From NCBI GenBank assembly GCA_963797475.1, contig CAWCPR010000001.1:620001-684000 (forward strand): DNA of 64,000 nt, read 5' to 3'. Of this stretch, positions 18,388-26,570 are shown in pieces. Under the pieces are notes generated by a model, which saw only the letters and a program-made list of their open reading frames with translations, had not been told where the DNA came from and ran no database searches. Every line of letters begins with the position of its first letter. Position 1 is the first letter of the stretch. Position numbers and translations under genes: made by a program. Source of the DNA: CAWCPR01 sp963797475 (GTDB lineage Bacteria > Chloroflexota > Anaerolineae > Anaerolineales > UBA4823).

Positions 18388-20568
18388 CTAACCGCTGACT
18401 TTAAAAATTAACGGCAGGTAGACTTCCCACAATCTGGCGGTCGTCGTCAGATCCGAGGAGGCGGATTTCGTATTATCCCCCTGCGAGGTTGCAGTGATGG
18501 TCGCCATGTCCTCATCCCCCTGGCCAGCGCCGGCGGGTATTATAACGATCACCGCCAGATCCTGGCTGGCGCCCCCCGCGACCACGATTGGTCCAACCGG
18601 CAGTTGAACATTCCAAGTATTCCCACTGGCGGCAAGGTCAAAAGTATCCGTGATATTGCCTGTATTGGTCAGATGGAGAGTGTAAGTGACTGTCTCGCCA
18701 GGGTGGCCAGTCATAGCAGCCGTCGCGGGAGCGAGGGTCAGCCCATACACGGCGTTGGCGCTGGTGGTTAGCTCGGACGAGGCAGAGATTCCCGGGCTGG
18801 CTTGAGAGGTAGCCGTCACCATGACGCTATCCATTTCCCCAGCCATCGCATTTGCCGGCACGCTAACCTCCACAGAGAAATCTGCATTGGCGCCTGAAGC
18901 CAGCTCGATCTGCGTCACCGGCAGCAGCACGTCCCAGGCGTTGCCGCTGGAAGTCAGGTCGAACGTATCCGTTACCAGGCCGGTGTTTTCCAGGTTCAAC
19001 ATGTAGGTGACAACTGTTCCAGGATCACCCGCCATCGCATCGGCAGGCGGCGTCAGGGCGATACCATTCTCCGAGACGGTCATCGTCACCGGGATATTCA
19101 CCGCGCCATACGGGGTGAAGCTCTTTATGCGCAAAATACCCGCATAAGTGCCCGGGCCTGTAACAGAAGGCGCGCCTGCGTCGAGGGTGAGAAGACCTGG
19201 CTGCGATCCGCCGGTTGAGAGCGTACCAGTTACCGGCGAAGCCGACATCCAGTCCACACCAGGGCACAAGCTCCCTGGTCTGGCGGTATCGACCAGCAGG
19301 ATATCGTTGCTGTCCGCTGTGGACATCCACAAGTTGCCTTCGCAGTCGATATCGGCGCCCTGGCCATTGAGACCCGTTACGGTGAACGAGTTTGCCAGAG
19401 CCCACGTGCTGACCGTGTACTCGTTCACGGAGTCAGTTGGGCTGGATGCTACGAAAAGCGAGTCGGCCAACGGGTTGTAAGCCAGGCCTGAGATCTCGAT
19501 GCCAGGAAGAGCGTGGGTATCGATCACTTCGCCGGGAGTATCCCAGGATGCCCCTTTGAAATGGAAGATCACATCACAAACACCCACCGGGCAGCCAGAG
19601 TAGTTGTAACGGCCTGTGTAAAAAGTATCGGTGTTCGGATCGTAAGCCAGGCCGCGCATAGAAGTCCCACCCCAACCGGGCAAAACTGGGTCGCAGATCA
19701 TCGAGCCGGTGAAACCGCTGTCCGGGTCCAACTCGTGGATGCAGTTATCCGTTCCGACATCCATTACCCAGATCATGCCAGTGCGGGCGTTGTAGGTCAT
19801 ATCCGCCGGGCCAAAACCCGGATTCCAATCATAGGCGTACTCTCGCCCGGTTGGAGACCCGTCCGGCTGGTATTCGACGGCTTTGCAATCGCCGCCCCAT
19901 CCGGTGCAGGGGCTATTGACCCAAACTGTGCCATCCAGGGCGTCAAAAGCCGCACTCCAGTTGAAAGTGAGCCCGGAGGGCCAGGAATCGAGCACATCGC
20001 CGGCAGCCAAGGGCCCGGCAACCTTCCCATTTATTTCAGGGCTGGCAGCTTTGGAAGGAATGAACTGGCTGCCCAGGGACCCAGCCGGGTTCTTGCGGAT
20101 GTGGCGGCTGGCGTAACGATTGACCAGCGGGTTGGGTGAAGGCGCCAATTCTGTCATCTTGAAATCGAGGGCCTGGGTGCCATCATTGCTCAACAGATAG
20201 GGCACCGTGGCGGTCATCCCACTGACTACATTGAGCTCGATCAACTCCGGGCTCGCCGTGAGCATACCTGCCGGCAGATCGAAATCGTGCTTCAAGGTAC
20301 CGCCATTGGGAACCACCAGTCCAACGCTTACCGGGCCATAGAGTTTATTCGTTGCCGAATACATGTGAGAGCCGGATGGCGAGAAAACGGTATAGAAACC
20401 ATCATCCACCAGAGGATCCTCGGCTGTCTGGGCGCTGAGCGCCGATTGGCCGCTGTCATTGGCCACCATTGCCCCAACCAGTCCTTGCCCAGTGTTGGCG
20501 TCATACACATTGCCAACCACCAGGCCGCCGTTCAACGGTGGGTCGCAACTGTTCAGGCCAAGCCGCAC
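18388..20568 (-). CDS. Large secreted multidomain protein, C-terminal part (downstream of frameshift)
   Basis: This 726-residue frame is the continuation of the gene starting at 23314. The same frame stays open upstream to about 20838 and completes the adhesin-like domain left unfinished there, so the GTG at 20568 is probably not a natural start. Order of parts: a carboxypeptidase-regulatory-like domain (GLVVGNVYDANTGQGLVGA); a seven-bladed-propeller-like region of about 280 residues; two tandem NEW3-type Ig-like repeats recognisable by TYMLNLENTG/TYTLHLTNTG and DTFDLTSSGNAWDV/DTFDLAASGNTWNV; then a C-terminal EVYLPLIFK followed by VSG. No protease motif is visible. Likely an exported adhesive or structural protein. 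Confidence 0.78.
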   Translation of the reverse strand: MRLGLNSCDPPLNGGLVVGNVYDANTGQGLVGAMVANDSGQSALSAQTAEDPLVDDGFYTVFSPSGSHMYSATNKLYGPVSVGLVVPNGGTLKHDFDLPAGMLTASPELIELNVVSGMTATVPYLLSNDGTQALDFKMTELAPSPNPLVNRYASRHIRKNPAGSLGSQFIPSKAASPEINGKVAGPLAAGDVLDSWPSGLTFNWSAAFDALDGTVWVNSPCTGWGGDCKAVEYQPDGSPTGREYAYDWNPGFGPADMTYNARTGMIWVMDVGTDNCIHELDPDSGFTGSMICDPVLPGWGGTSMRGLAYDPNTDTFYTGRYNYSGCPVGVCDVIFHFKGASWDTPGEVIDTHALPGIEISGLAYNPLADSLFVASSPTDSVNEYTVSTWALANSFTVTGLNGQGADIDCEGNLWMSTADSNDILLVDTARPGSLCPGVDWMSASPVTGTLSTGGSQPGLLTLDAGAPSVTGPGTYAGILRIKSFTPYGAVNIPVTMTVSENGIALTPPADAMAGDPGTVVTYMLNLENTGLVTDTFDLTSSGNAWDVLLPVTQIELASGANADFSVEVSVPANAMAGEMDSVMVTATSQASPGISASSELTTSANAVYGLTLAPATAAMTGHPGETVTYTLHLTNTGNITDTFDLAASGNTWNVQLPVGPIVVAGGASQDLAVIVIIPAGAGQGDEDMATITATSQGDNTKSASSDLTTTARLWEVYLPLIFKVSG

Positions 20569-20671
20569 CTGGTCGACCTGGGCGTACCAATCCCAAGGGC
20601 CAGACTCGCTGCTGTAGTAGCGCCAGCGCAGGACGACATCGGTCTCTGCCGCATAACTGGACAGGTCGATA

Positions 20672-23314
20672 TCATCTTGCGTACCCGGCAGGCTGTATAA
20701 CGTACCCTGGTCGCTGGTGTAGTGACGCAGGTTGCTCCAGACGCCTCCGCCATTCGTGCTGATATCGACGTCGAACGCCTCCAGCCCGCTGAATGGGTGG
20801 AAATTCAGGAGATAGGTTAAAGTCTGAGCCAGCCAGCCCGGATAGATCCAGGACCGGCGTACGCAGCTCGGTGTCGTAATCGACTAAGGCATTGGCATCA
20901 CTGTTGGCATCGGCGGCGTGGCCGGACCCTCCGGTGTAATTGGTATCCGCGTAGGTCGAGTCAAGATCCCAGACAACGCCGCCGCCTGATATATTATCGA
21001 CCACCGACCAGCCGGTTGGCGGCCAGGATTCGAAATCTTCCGAGAAGCCGCTGAACGAAGCAGAATATCCCGGCGCGGTGCAAATCGCTGCATCAACATC
21101 GAGGCCGAAGTTGAGAGTCTGATCCCCGCTGACCGTGAGCATCTGGCTTCCAGGCAAGTAGCCGGGCACCCAGGCTTCTACATTGAAAGTGTAATCTGTT
21201 CCGCCTGCCAGGGTGACGCTGTAAAATCCTGTAACCGGATCAGTCCAAACCGTCCCGCCCGGATAACCAACGATATCGAGCTTGGCGTATAGCGGCCAGC
21301 CGGTCAGTGCATCCGTCACCGTACCCGAAACCACGTAGCTGGCAGCCAGATTGAGAGCAACGTTCTGAACGGTGGTCATCCCGGCGGTGATGGGAACGTT
21401 ATTCACCGTCTTGGGCAGGTAACCATAAGCTGAGACATCCAGCGAATAGTCGCCGCCAAACAAGTCCAGCGAATAGCTTCCATCCGGGCCGCTGTTTGTG
21501 CTGGCGGTATAGGTGATATCCCGGGAGGCGACGATCGTTGCACCGGGTATCGGTGCAGACGTGCCAGAGTCACTAATTGTGCCGGTTAGCGTTCCGGTCG
21601 CCTGAGCGCAGGTAGGGAAGCGAAAAGAACCGATGCGAGTCGCCCAGTTCCAGGTGCCGGCTGTGTTGACATATTCCTGGGTGTACCAGAATGTACAATC
21701 ATCTACCGGGTCGATGCTCATCATACTGTAATCGCCCCAGCGGTTGACGGCCCCCTGGAAGCTGGAACCGGCGACCATCGACGTTTCATCCTGGGCTAAG
21801 GTACCCAGGGGGTCGCCTACCAGCCGGCCGGCGTAGCGTACGGATGGGTAGGTCGCCGAGCCGGAGACGCTGTAGCCTAGGGCGATATTGCCATCATGGT
21901 CCTGGGCGATGCTGCCCATCCAGCGGTGGTTCGCGTCCGGAGCGTAAGTACCTTCCTGGTAGATCGACCAGGCGCCGCCTACGTTGCGCAGCTCGAACCA
22001 GCGGATGCCAGCGTGGTCAGTGCTGTCCGCATCGACTGTCAAATTTCCGACCAGCGTCTCGTGATCGCCAAAATTGCGATAAGCCAGGCGATACATCGTG
22101 CGGTCGGCGATCGCGTCTACTTTCTGGGCAGTTCCCTGCTGTGTGATGCAATCGCGCGAAAATCCACACATATCCCCATCAAAGGGCGTCATGGTTAAGG
22201 TATCGACGTTGGTAAACGTCGAGTTCCCCGGTGTGTCCCAATCGACTGTGAATTCGTAGATAGCCACCTCGTCCTGGGTGAAGGATGGATCCCATTCGTC
22301 TGCGTGCACCTCGGCGAAGTAGTTCGGCGTGCCCGGAGCCGGGGTGAAAGGGCCGTCCAGGTCGGAGGGGAGCATACCGCCCCAATCGGTGATCCCCAGG
22401 TCGAAGTAGATCATCTGGGCCGGCAGTCCATCCAGCATCTTAACCCGGTCGAACGCCGCCACACCTGTACCCGCCCAATTATCGGATGAATCGAACTGGT
22501 TGGCGGTCATATAGTAGCCATCCGGCCAGACGCCGAATTTACCATAATCGTTAAAAATGTCCACGCCGCCGCTCGTCCACTGGTAGGCGTAGCGGTAATA
22601 CTCACCGGTCGGGTCGGCGGTTTTCGAGATGGCGATGCATTGATAGTAAGGACCAGCGACAGCAAACTGGGACATTAACCAGCGGTGTGAAATCGAATCG
22701 TACAATGTGATCGGATCGCCGTTGTTGAGCGTCTCACAATCTCCGCCGAATCCCTGCCAAAGGGTATTTCCAGCCACGGGACCTAATACCAGGCTTTCGC
22801 TCCCATTCGTTCCCGCAGTGACATCCCAGATGGCAAATGAAAGGTTGACCCATTGTACGTAATACTTCTTGCCTGTTGCAGGGTCGTAACCGATATCGCC
22901 TTGTGTATCCGGAGGCGCGACCAGGTTCACGTTATCGACGCCGTCAAAATTCATGATCGGGCTGGGCATCGAGGCGTCTGGGTTGTGCGTATTTTGAACG
23001 GCAAGGTCACGATCGCTCGCAGCGGGCCGGTTCAATCCAGCCTTGCTGGTTCCCAAAGAGATGCTTGGAACTTCCTGATTCAGCCTTGATCCCGCCGGCG
23101 CATTGGCGGCCATCACGCTCAGGGCGGGGGAAACATCTACCTTGACTGGATCGATTGCAACCGGTTTGCCCTTGATCAATTGAGTGCCTTGTGCTGGAAT
23201 GCTGTTCGCCGGCGCCGTGGGCGCCGCGCTGATGCCCAACGGGCTGGATAAACTCAACAACATTCCCAGGAGCAATACGACGGAAGAGACTTTGTACCAC
23301 CATGATTTTTCCAT
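20672..23314 (-). CDS. Large secreted multidomain protein, N-terminal part (frameshifted)
   Basis: The start is placed at ATG 23314 (MEKSWWYKVSSVVLLLGMLL), which has ggag about 9 bases upstream and a clean signal peptide; the longer frame to 23446 lacks both. About 500 residues form a propeller-like extracellular domain (NFDGVDNVNLVAPPDTQGDI onwards). Two carboxypeptidase-regulatory-like domains follow (GTISDSGTSAPIPGATIVAS; SGTVTDALTGWPLYAKLDI), then a MAM/cleaved-adhesin-like domain. That domain loses its frame at the AGCC repeat 20827-20838: sequence after LDLSGLAG is out of frame and ends at 20672. Restoring the frame joins it to 18388-20568, for a protein of about 1640 residues. Confidence 0.8.
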   Translation of the reverse strand: MEKSWWYKVSSVVLLLGMLLSLSSPLGISAAPTAPANSIPAQGTQLIKGKPVAIDPVKVDVSPALSVMAANAPAGSRLNQEVPSISLGTSKAGLNRPAASDRDLAVQNTHNPDASMPSPIMNFDGVDNVNLVAPPDTQGDIGYDPATGKKYYVQWVNLSFAIWDVTAGTNGSESLVLGPVAGNTLWQGFGGDCETLNNGDPITLYDSISHRWLMSQFAVAGPYYQCIAISKTADPTGEYYRYAYQWTSGGVDIFNDYGKFGVWPDGYYMTANQFDSSDNWAGTGVAAFDRVKMLDGLPAQMIYFDLGITDWGGMLPSDLDGPFTPAPGTPNYFAEVHADEWDPSFTQDEVAIYEFTVDWDTPGNSTFTNVDTLTMTPFDGDMCGFSRDCITQQGTAQKVDAIADRTMYRLAYRNFGDHETLVGNLTVDADSTDHAGIRWFELRNVGGAWSIYQEGTYAPDANHRWMGSIAQDHDGNIALGYSVSGSATYPSVRYAGRLVGDPLGTLAQDETSMVAGSSFQGAVNRWGDYSMMSIDPVDDCTFWYTQEYVNTAGTWNWATRIGSFRFPTCAQATGTLTGTISDSGTSAPIPGATIVASRDITYTASTNSGPDGSYSLDLFGGDYSLDVSAYGYLPKTVNNVPITAGMTTVQNVALNLAASYVVSGTVTDALTGWPLYAKLDIVGYPGGTVWTDPVTGFYSVTLAGGTDYTFNVEAWVPGYLPGSQMLTVSGDQTLNFGLDVDAAICTAPGYSASFSGFSEDFESWPPTGWSVVDNISGGGVVWDLDSTYADTNYTGGSGHAADANSDANALVDYDTELRTPVLDLSGLAGSDFNLSPEFPPIQRAGGVRRRYQHEWRRRLEQPASLHQRPGYVIQPAGYAR
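20827..20838. repeat. AGCC x3 tetranucleotide tract at the frameshift point
   Basis: Three exact AGCC units (plus strand). Removing one unit restores an uninterrupted frame across the junction: the minus strand then reads LDLSGLA followed by QTLTYLLNFHPFSGLEAF, which fits the adhesin-like fold. A 4-bp slippage is therefore the simplest explanation. Confidence 0.8.
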
Positions 23315-23605
23315 GAACTTTTTCTCCAGGTTAGAGATAGGAAGATACGGTTTGATTCTCAATGCGTTCTGCCAAGAATTGGGAGCCCGATGAACACCCA
23401 GATCTCTCCCCTTTAAGTGATCAACTTGCTCAGGCTCGAAAAGCAACGATCCGGTCTCAGACGATCACCACCTCCTTTGCATTCTTTCGAAAAAGAATTT
23501 CCCTCTTCATAAATAATGAGGGCGATAGGACTATCCATGAAAGATCCCGGATAGATTTTGCGCATTCAATTTGAGGAGGCCACAATATTAACCCAACTTA
23601 AACCT

Positions 23606-23633
23606 AGTATAAAAAAAATCTCACAAAAGTCAA
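23606..23633 (-). promoter_or_regulatory. Sigma70-type promoter toward the large secreted protein
   Basis: Minus strand: TTGACT (23628-23633), 16-bp spacer containing a T-run, TATACT (23606-23611). Five of six bases match consensus in each hexamer. Its -35 lies in one arm of the inverted repeat 23629-23671. Confidence 0.72.
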
Positions 23634-23671
23634 GGTGATTAATAAGAAAGGGGTTTAAAACCCACCTTGAC
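23629..23671. promoter_or_regulatory. Inverted repeat overlapping both divergent -35 boxes (operator candidate)
   Basis: Arms gtcaaggtg (23629-23637) and caccttgac (23663-23671) are perfect 9-bp complements, separated by 25 bp that themselves hold a gggttt/aaaccc repeat. Each arm contains the -35 of one of the two divergent promoters, so a protein bound to both arms would control both genes. Confidence 0.5.
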
Positions 23672-23695
23672 GGGCTTAAACATCAGTTGTATGAT
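23667..23695 (+). promoter_or_regulatory. Sigma70-type promoter toward the TPR protein gene
   Basis: TTGACG (23667-23672), 17-bp spacer, TATGAT (23690-23695). Transcription would start near 23702, giving a leader of about 170 nt that contains the hairpin 23748-23769. Confidence 0.75.
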
Positions 23696-23747
23696 TGCTC
23701 TGTTTGTCGGGTTGTGGTGTTCATCTTGATCCTGGAGATCTTAAATA

Positions 23748-23769
23748 GCCCCGCAAGTAGATGCGGGGC
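23748..23769 (+). promoter_or_regulatory. GC-rich leader hairpin, possible attenuator
   Basis: Perfect 8-bp stem gccccgca/tgcggggc with a 6-nt loop, followed by ttcgtt. It lies about 46 nt after the predicted start of transcription and 100 nt before the coding region. The U-run is short, so termination here is uncertain. Confidence 0.5.
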
Positions 23770-23870
23770 TTCGTTACGAAGGATCGAATTTGCATCTCCA
23801 GGTTCTTAAAATCCTGTTTTGAACTGTAGCTGATCTTTATGCGTGGCCCACGAAGGGCGCTCAATCTCTT

Positions 23871-25034
23871 ATGTGGTCCAAATTCCGCCTGAGTTATATA
23901 ATCTCCGGTATGCTGGTGATATTGATTATAGCAGCATTGAGTTCTCCCCTATTAATAGAAATTTATTCCATACAACGAGGAGGGCGATTACTCTCACAGG
24001 CGCTGGTCACAATCCCAGGTAGCGATACCAGCCCGTCGGTATGTGATCTGTCGGTGCCTCCCGATTATCTCGCCACCTCCTTGCTTGAAAATGCCAGGAA
24101 AGCACTTGAAAATGCCATCCATTACAATCCACGCTTATCGCAGGCATTTCTGCTGTTGGGGCGGGTGTATTGCTTGCTTGGGGAAAGGGAGGAAGCGGTA
24201 AAATCTTTTACAACTTATACCCGGTTGCGGCCTGAGAATCCGCTTGGTTTTATTGAGTTGGGCTCCGCCTATGCTGCCTCTTGCCTTAATAAAGATCACT
24301 ATTCCAGTATCAATGACCAATTCTGTAACCAATCGGATGTCGTGAGCGAGTTCTGGCAAGCCTGGCAAAGCGCTGGAATCAATTCAGCGCAATTTCCCAA
24401 CTATGCTGAAATTGCATTTGAAAATCAGAATTTTAAAGATGCTGAACTTTATTTTAAATATGCATTCGAGTTCGGTCTGAATCGACAAGACGAAGCTTCA
24501 TTCCCAGAACTATTCAAATGGGCGATTACTGCCGTAATATCTGGACGCCTGGTATCGCAAGCCCTGGATGACGTGCTACCGGTTTTTCACCTAGACGGAC
24601 CACAGGAGATCCCGGCAACGAAGTTACGTTGGGCGCTTTCCATTCCAGCGTGGAATGTGGAATACGGTGATAATCTTACAAGCCATCCATCCGGCCAGGA
24701 GATCAATGGAATGATGTACTGGGCGGGGCGGGCTATCGCATTTGTAAAGGCAGAACAGGCTGGCAATTACCGCATTATAGTCCGAGCGCAAGATATGCCT
24801 CCAGCGCCAACGATTTTACAATTAGACCTTGACTTAACTCCAATAGGAAAGATTGAGCTGACAGATGGTGATGGAAAATATAAAGAATTTACATACATTA
24901 CACACCTTACAGCAAAGACACATCTCGTCGGATTGAACTTCGTAAATGATGGCGTCAGCAAGGGTATCGACCGTAATGCCAATTTGTCCTGGATCAGAGT
25001 CGAAGCGGTCGTCCAGGCAAATGGGGACAAGTGA
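23871..25034 (+). CDS. Membrane-anchored TPR protein with C-terminal beta-sandwich
   Basis: 387 residues. One N-terminal membrane helix (about 9-31) is followed by an extracytoplasmic helical region with at least two TPR-like units (ENARKALENAIHYNPRLSQA and the following GREEAVKSFTTYTRLRPENP), then a helical stretch to about 215. The last 150 residues are beta-rich and resemble carbohydrate-binding modules (MMYWAGRAIAFVKAEQAGNY, ending LSWIRVEAVV). It precedes the second polysaccharide locus by 84 bp and probably belongs with it. A role in glycan assembly or in binding the exported polymer is inferred; no enzymatic motif is present. Confidence 0.72.
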   Translation: MWSKFRLSYIISGMLVILIIAALSSPLLIEIYSIQRGGRLLSQALVTIPGSDTSPSVCDLSVPPDYLATSLLENARKALENAIHYNPRLSQAFLLLGRVYCLLGEREEAVKSFTTYTRLRPENPLGFIELGSAYAASCLNKDHYSSINDQFCNQSDVVSEFWQAWQSAGINSAQFPNYAEIAFENQNFKDAELYFKYAFEFGLNRQDEASFPELFKWAITAVISGRLVSQALDDVLPVFHLDGPQEIPATKLRWALSIPAWNVEYGDNLTSHPSGQEINGMMYWAGRAIAFVKAEQAGNYRIIVRAQDMPPAPTILQLDLDLTPIGKIELTDGDGKYKEFTYITHLTAKTHLVGLNFVNDGVSKGIDRNANLSWIRVEAVVQANGDK

Positions 25035-25118
25035 GCCGGTTACACGCGAAGGGTAATTTCTTGAAAGGCTACAAAATCCCTCTTAACTTCAGTAAATGGT
25101 TAGTCGTGGCAAAGGAAA

Positions 25119-26564
25119 ATGTGGTCGCGGGTTATTAAGAGCAACGCGATTTATCTAATAGGCAATGTCGCCAACAGCTTTGCCCTTTTTCTTCTTATCC
25201 CTTACCTGGTCAATGCCTTGACGCCGTCTGACTACGGTGCCTGGTCGCTGTTCGAAATAATGGTCATCTTCCTGACCATGTTGATCCCAGCCGGGATGGA
25301 TGTAGGGCTAATGCGGGAATATTGGTTCCTGGAGAGCGAAGCGACGCGTAAGCGGTTGTCTGGCACCGTTTTAATCGCCGTCCTGTGCTGGGGTTTGATC
25401 TTGACGGGTTTGGCCTGGCTGGCATTTGCGCTGGCAAATAACCTGCCAGGATTTGATAGCACCCAGTTCAGCACCATCCGGGGCGAGACCCTGGCGCTGA
25501 TATTGGCGATTGGCCTGGTCGAAACATTATTTAACGTGCTGCTGGCAATTTTCCGCATCCGCGAACAGGCCATCCACTTCGCCGTCCTCTCAGTGAGCCG
25601 CATGGTGCTTTTCCTGGGGTTAGCTATCTTTGGGGTTCAGCTTTTGGGCAATGTCAATGGGGCATTGTGGGGGCGTTTGTTGGCAGGGGTCGCCGGGATT
25701 ACTGCGGCTGGTTTTCTGGTTGGACCCCTGGTTGGACTGGAATTCGACCGGTCAATTTTAAAACGGGTTCTGACTTACGGGCTGCCGCTGGTCCCAGCCA
25801 ACCTGGCTGGTTATATCCTGGTCACCTCAGACCGCTATTTCCTGAGCATCTTCTCGACCCTGGAAATTATCGCGGTCTATTCGTTTGCCTACAAATTATC
25901 GACCGCCCTGGATCTCCTGGTAATCCGTCCCTTCGCCATCGATTGGGCAGCACGGCGCTTTCTTATCGCCACCCAACCAGACGCGCCCCGTCGCTATGCG
26001 GATATACTGGAGCTGTATTTATTTGCCAGCACTGGCGCTGCGCTTGTCCTGCTGGCATTCGCGCCTTTCGTTTACCGCTGGATTGCTCCAGCAGCTTACC
26101 AGGAAGGATTAAAGTTGTTGCCTGTATTGGTGCTTTCTATACAAGTCTACGGGCTTAGTTACCCGCTCAATATCGGCATCGTGATCAAGGACCGTACATC
26201 CTACGCGGCTGCCGTCGGTATCATAGCAGCCCTGGTCTGCCTGGGCGTCGAGTTCTGGCTGATACCGCGTTATGGCATGGCCGGCGCCGCATGGTCCACA
26301 CTCATCGGTTACCTGGTGTTGACAGGAGGGTTGACGCTAATCTCGTTACGGTTATATCCAGTGCCATACAGGACTGGTCGATTGGCTGCTGTTTTTGCCG
26401 CGACCCTGGTGGGATATTTCGGCCTGGCCTGGCTGCAGCCGCAGTTTTTTGGAGATACACTCGTGGAGCTAGGATTGCTAGCGCGCCTGGCATGGTTAGG
26501 TCTGGTTTTCGGCGTCACCGGACTGCTGGTCGTCCGGCCGATTTTCCAACCCGTCTCGAAATGA
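25119..26564 (+). CDS. Wzx-like polysaccharide flippase
   Basis: 481 residues, about fourteen hydrophobic segments. The N-terminus NAIYLIGNVANSFALFLLIP followed by TPSDYGAWSLFE is typical of the polysaccharide branch of the MOP exporter superfamily. It is expected to flip a lipid-linked repeat unit to the outer face for the ligase/polymerase encoded 6 bp downstream. It differs clearly from the flippase at 9822, so the two loci probably serve different products. aaagga about 6 bases before the ATG supports this start. Confidence 0.86.
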   Translation: MWSRVIKSNAIYLIGNVANSFALFLLIPYLVNALTPSDYGAWSLFEIMVIFLTMLIPAGMDVGLMREYWFLESEATRKRLSGTVLIAVLCWGLILTGLAWLAFALANNLPGFDSTQFSTIRGETLALILAIGLVETLFNVLLAIFRIREQAIHFAVLSVSRMVLFLGLAIFGVQLLGNVNGALWGRLLAGVAGITAAGFLVGPLVGLEFDRSILKRVLTYGLPLVPANLAGYILVTSDRYFLSIFSTLEIIAVYSFAYKLSTALDLLVIRPFAIDWAARRFLIATQPDAPRRYADILELYLFASTGAALVLLAFAPFVYRWIAPAAYQEGLKLLPVLVLSIQVYGLSYPLNIGIVIKDRTSYAAAVGIIAALVCLGVEFWLIPRYGMAGAAWSTLIGYLVLTGGLTLISLRLYPVPYRTGRLAAVFAATLVGYFGLAWLQPQFFGDTLVELGLLARLAWLGLVFGVTGLLVVRPIFQPVSK

Positions 26565-26570
26565 AATCTT

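Larger units (their letters stand above)
23315..23870. other. Divergent intergenic region with paired promoters and a leader hairpin
   Basis: No gene seen in these 556 bases. It contains a minus-strand promoter (23606-23633) for the large secreted protein, a plus-strand promoter (23667-23695) for the TPR protein, an inverted repeat carrying both -35 boxes (23629-23637 with 23663-23671), and a hairpin at 23748-23769 in the plus-strand leader. The minus-strand leader is about 285 nt. Confidence 0.65.
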
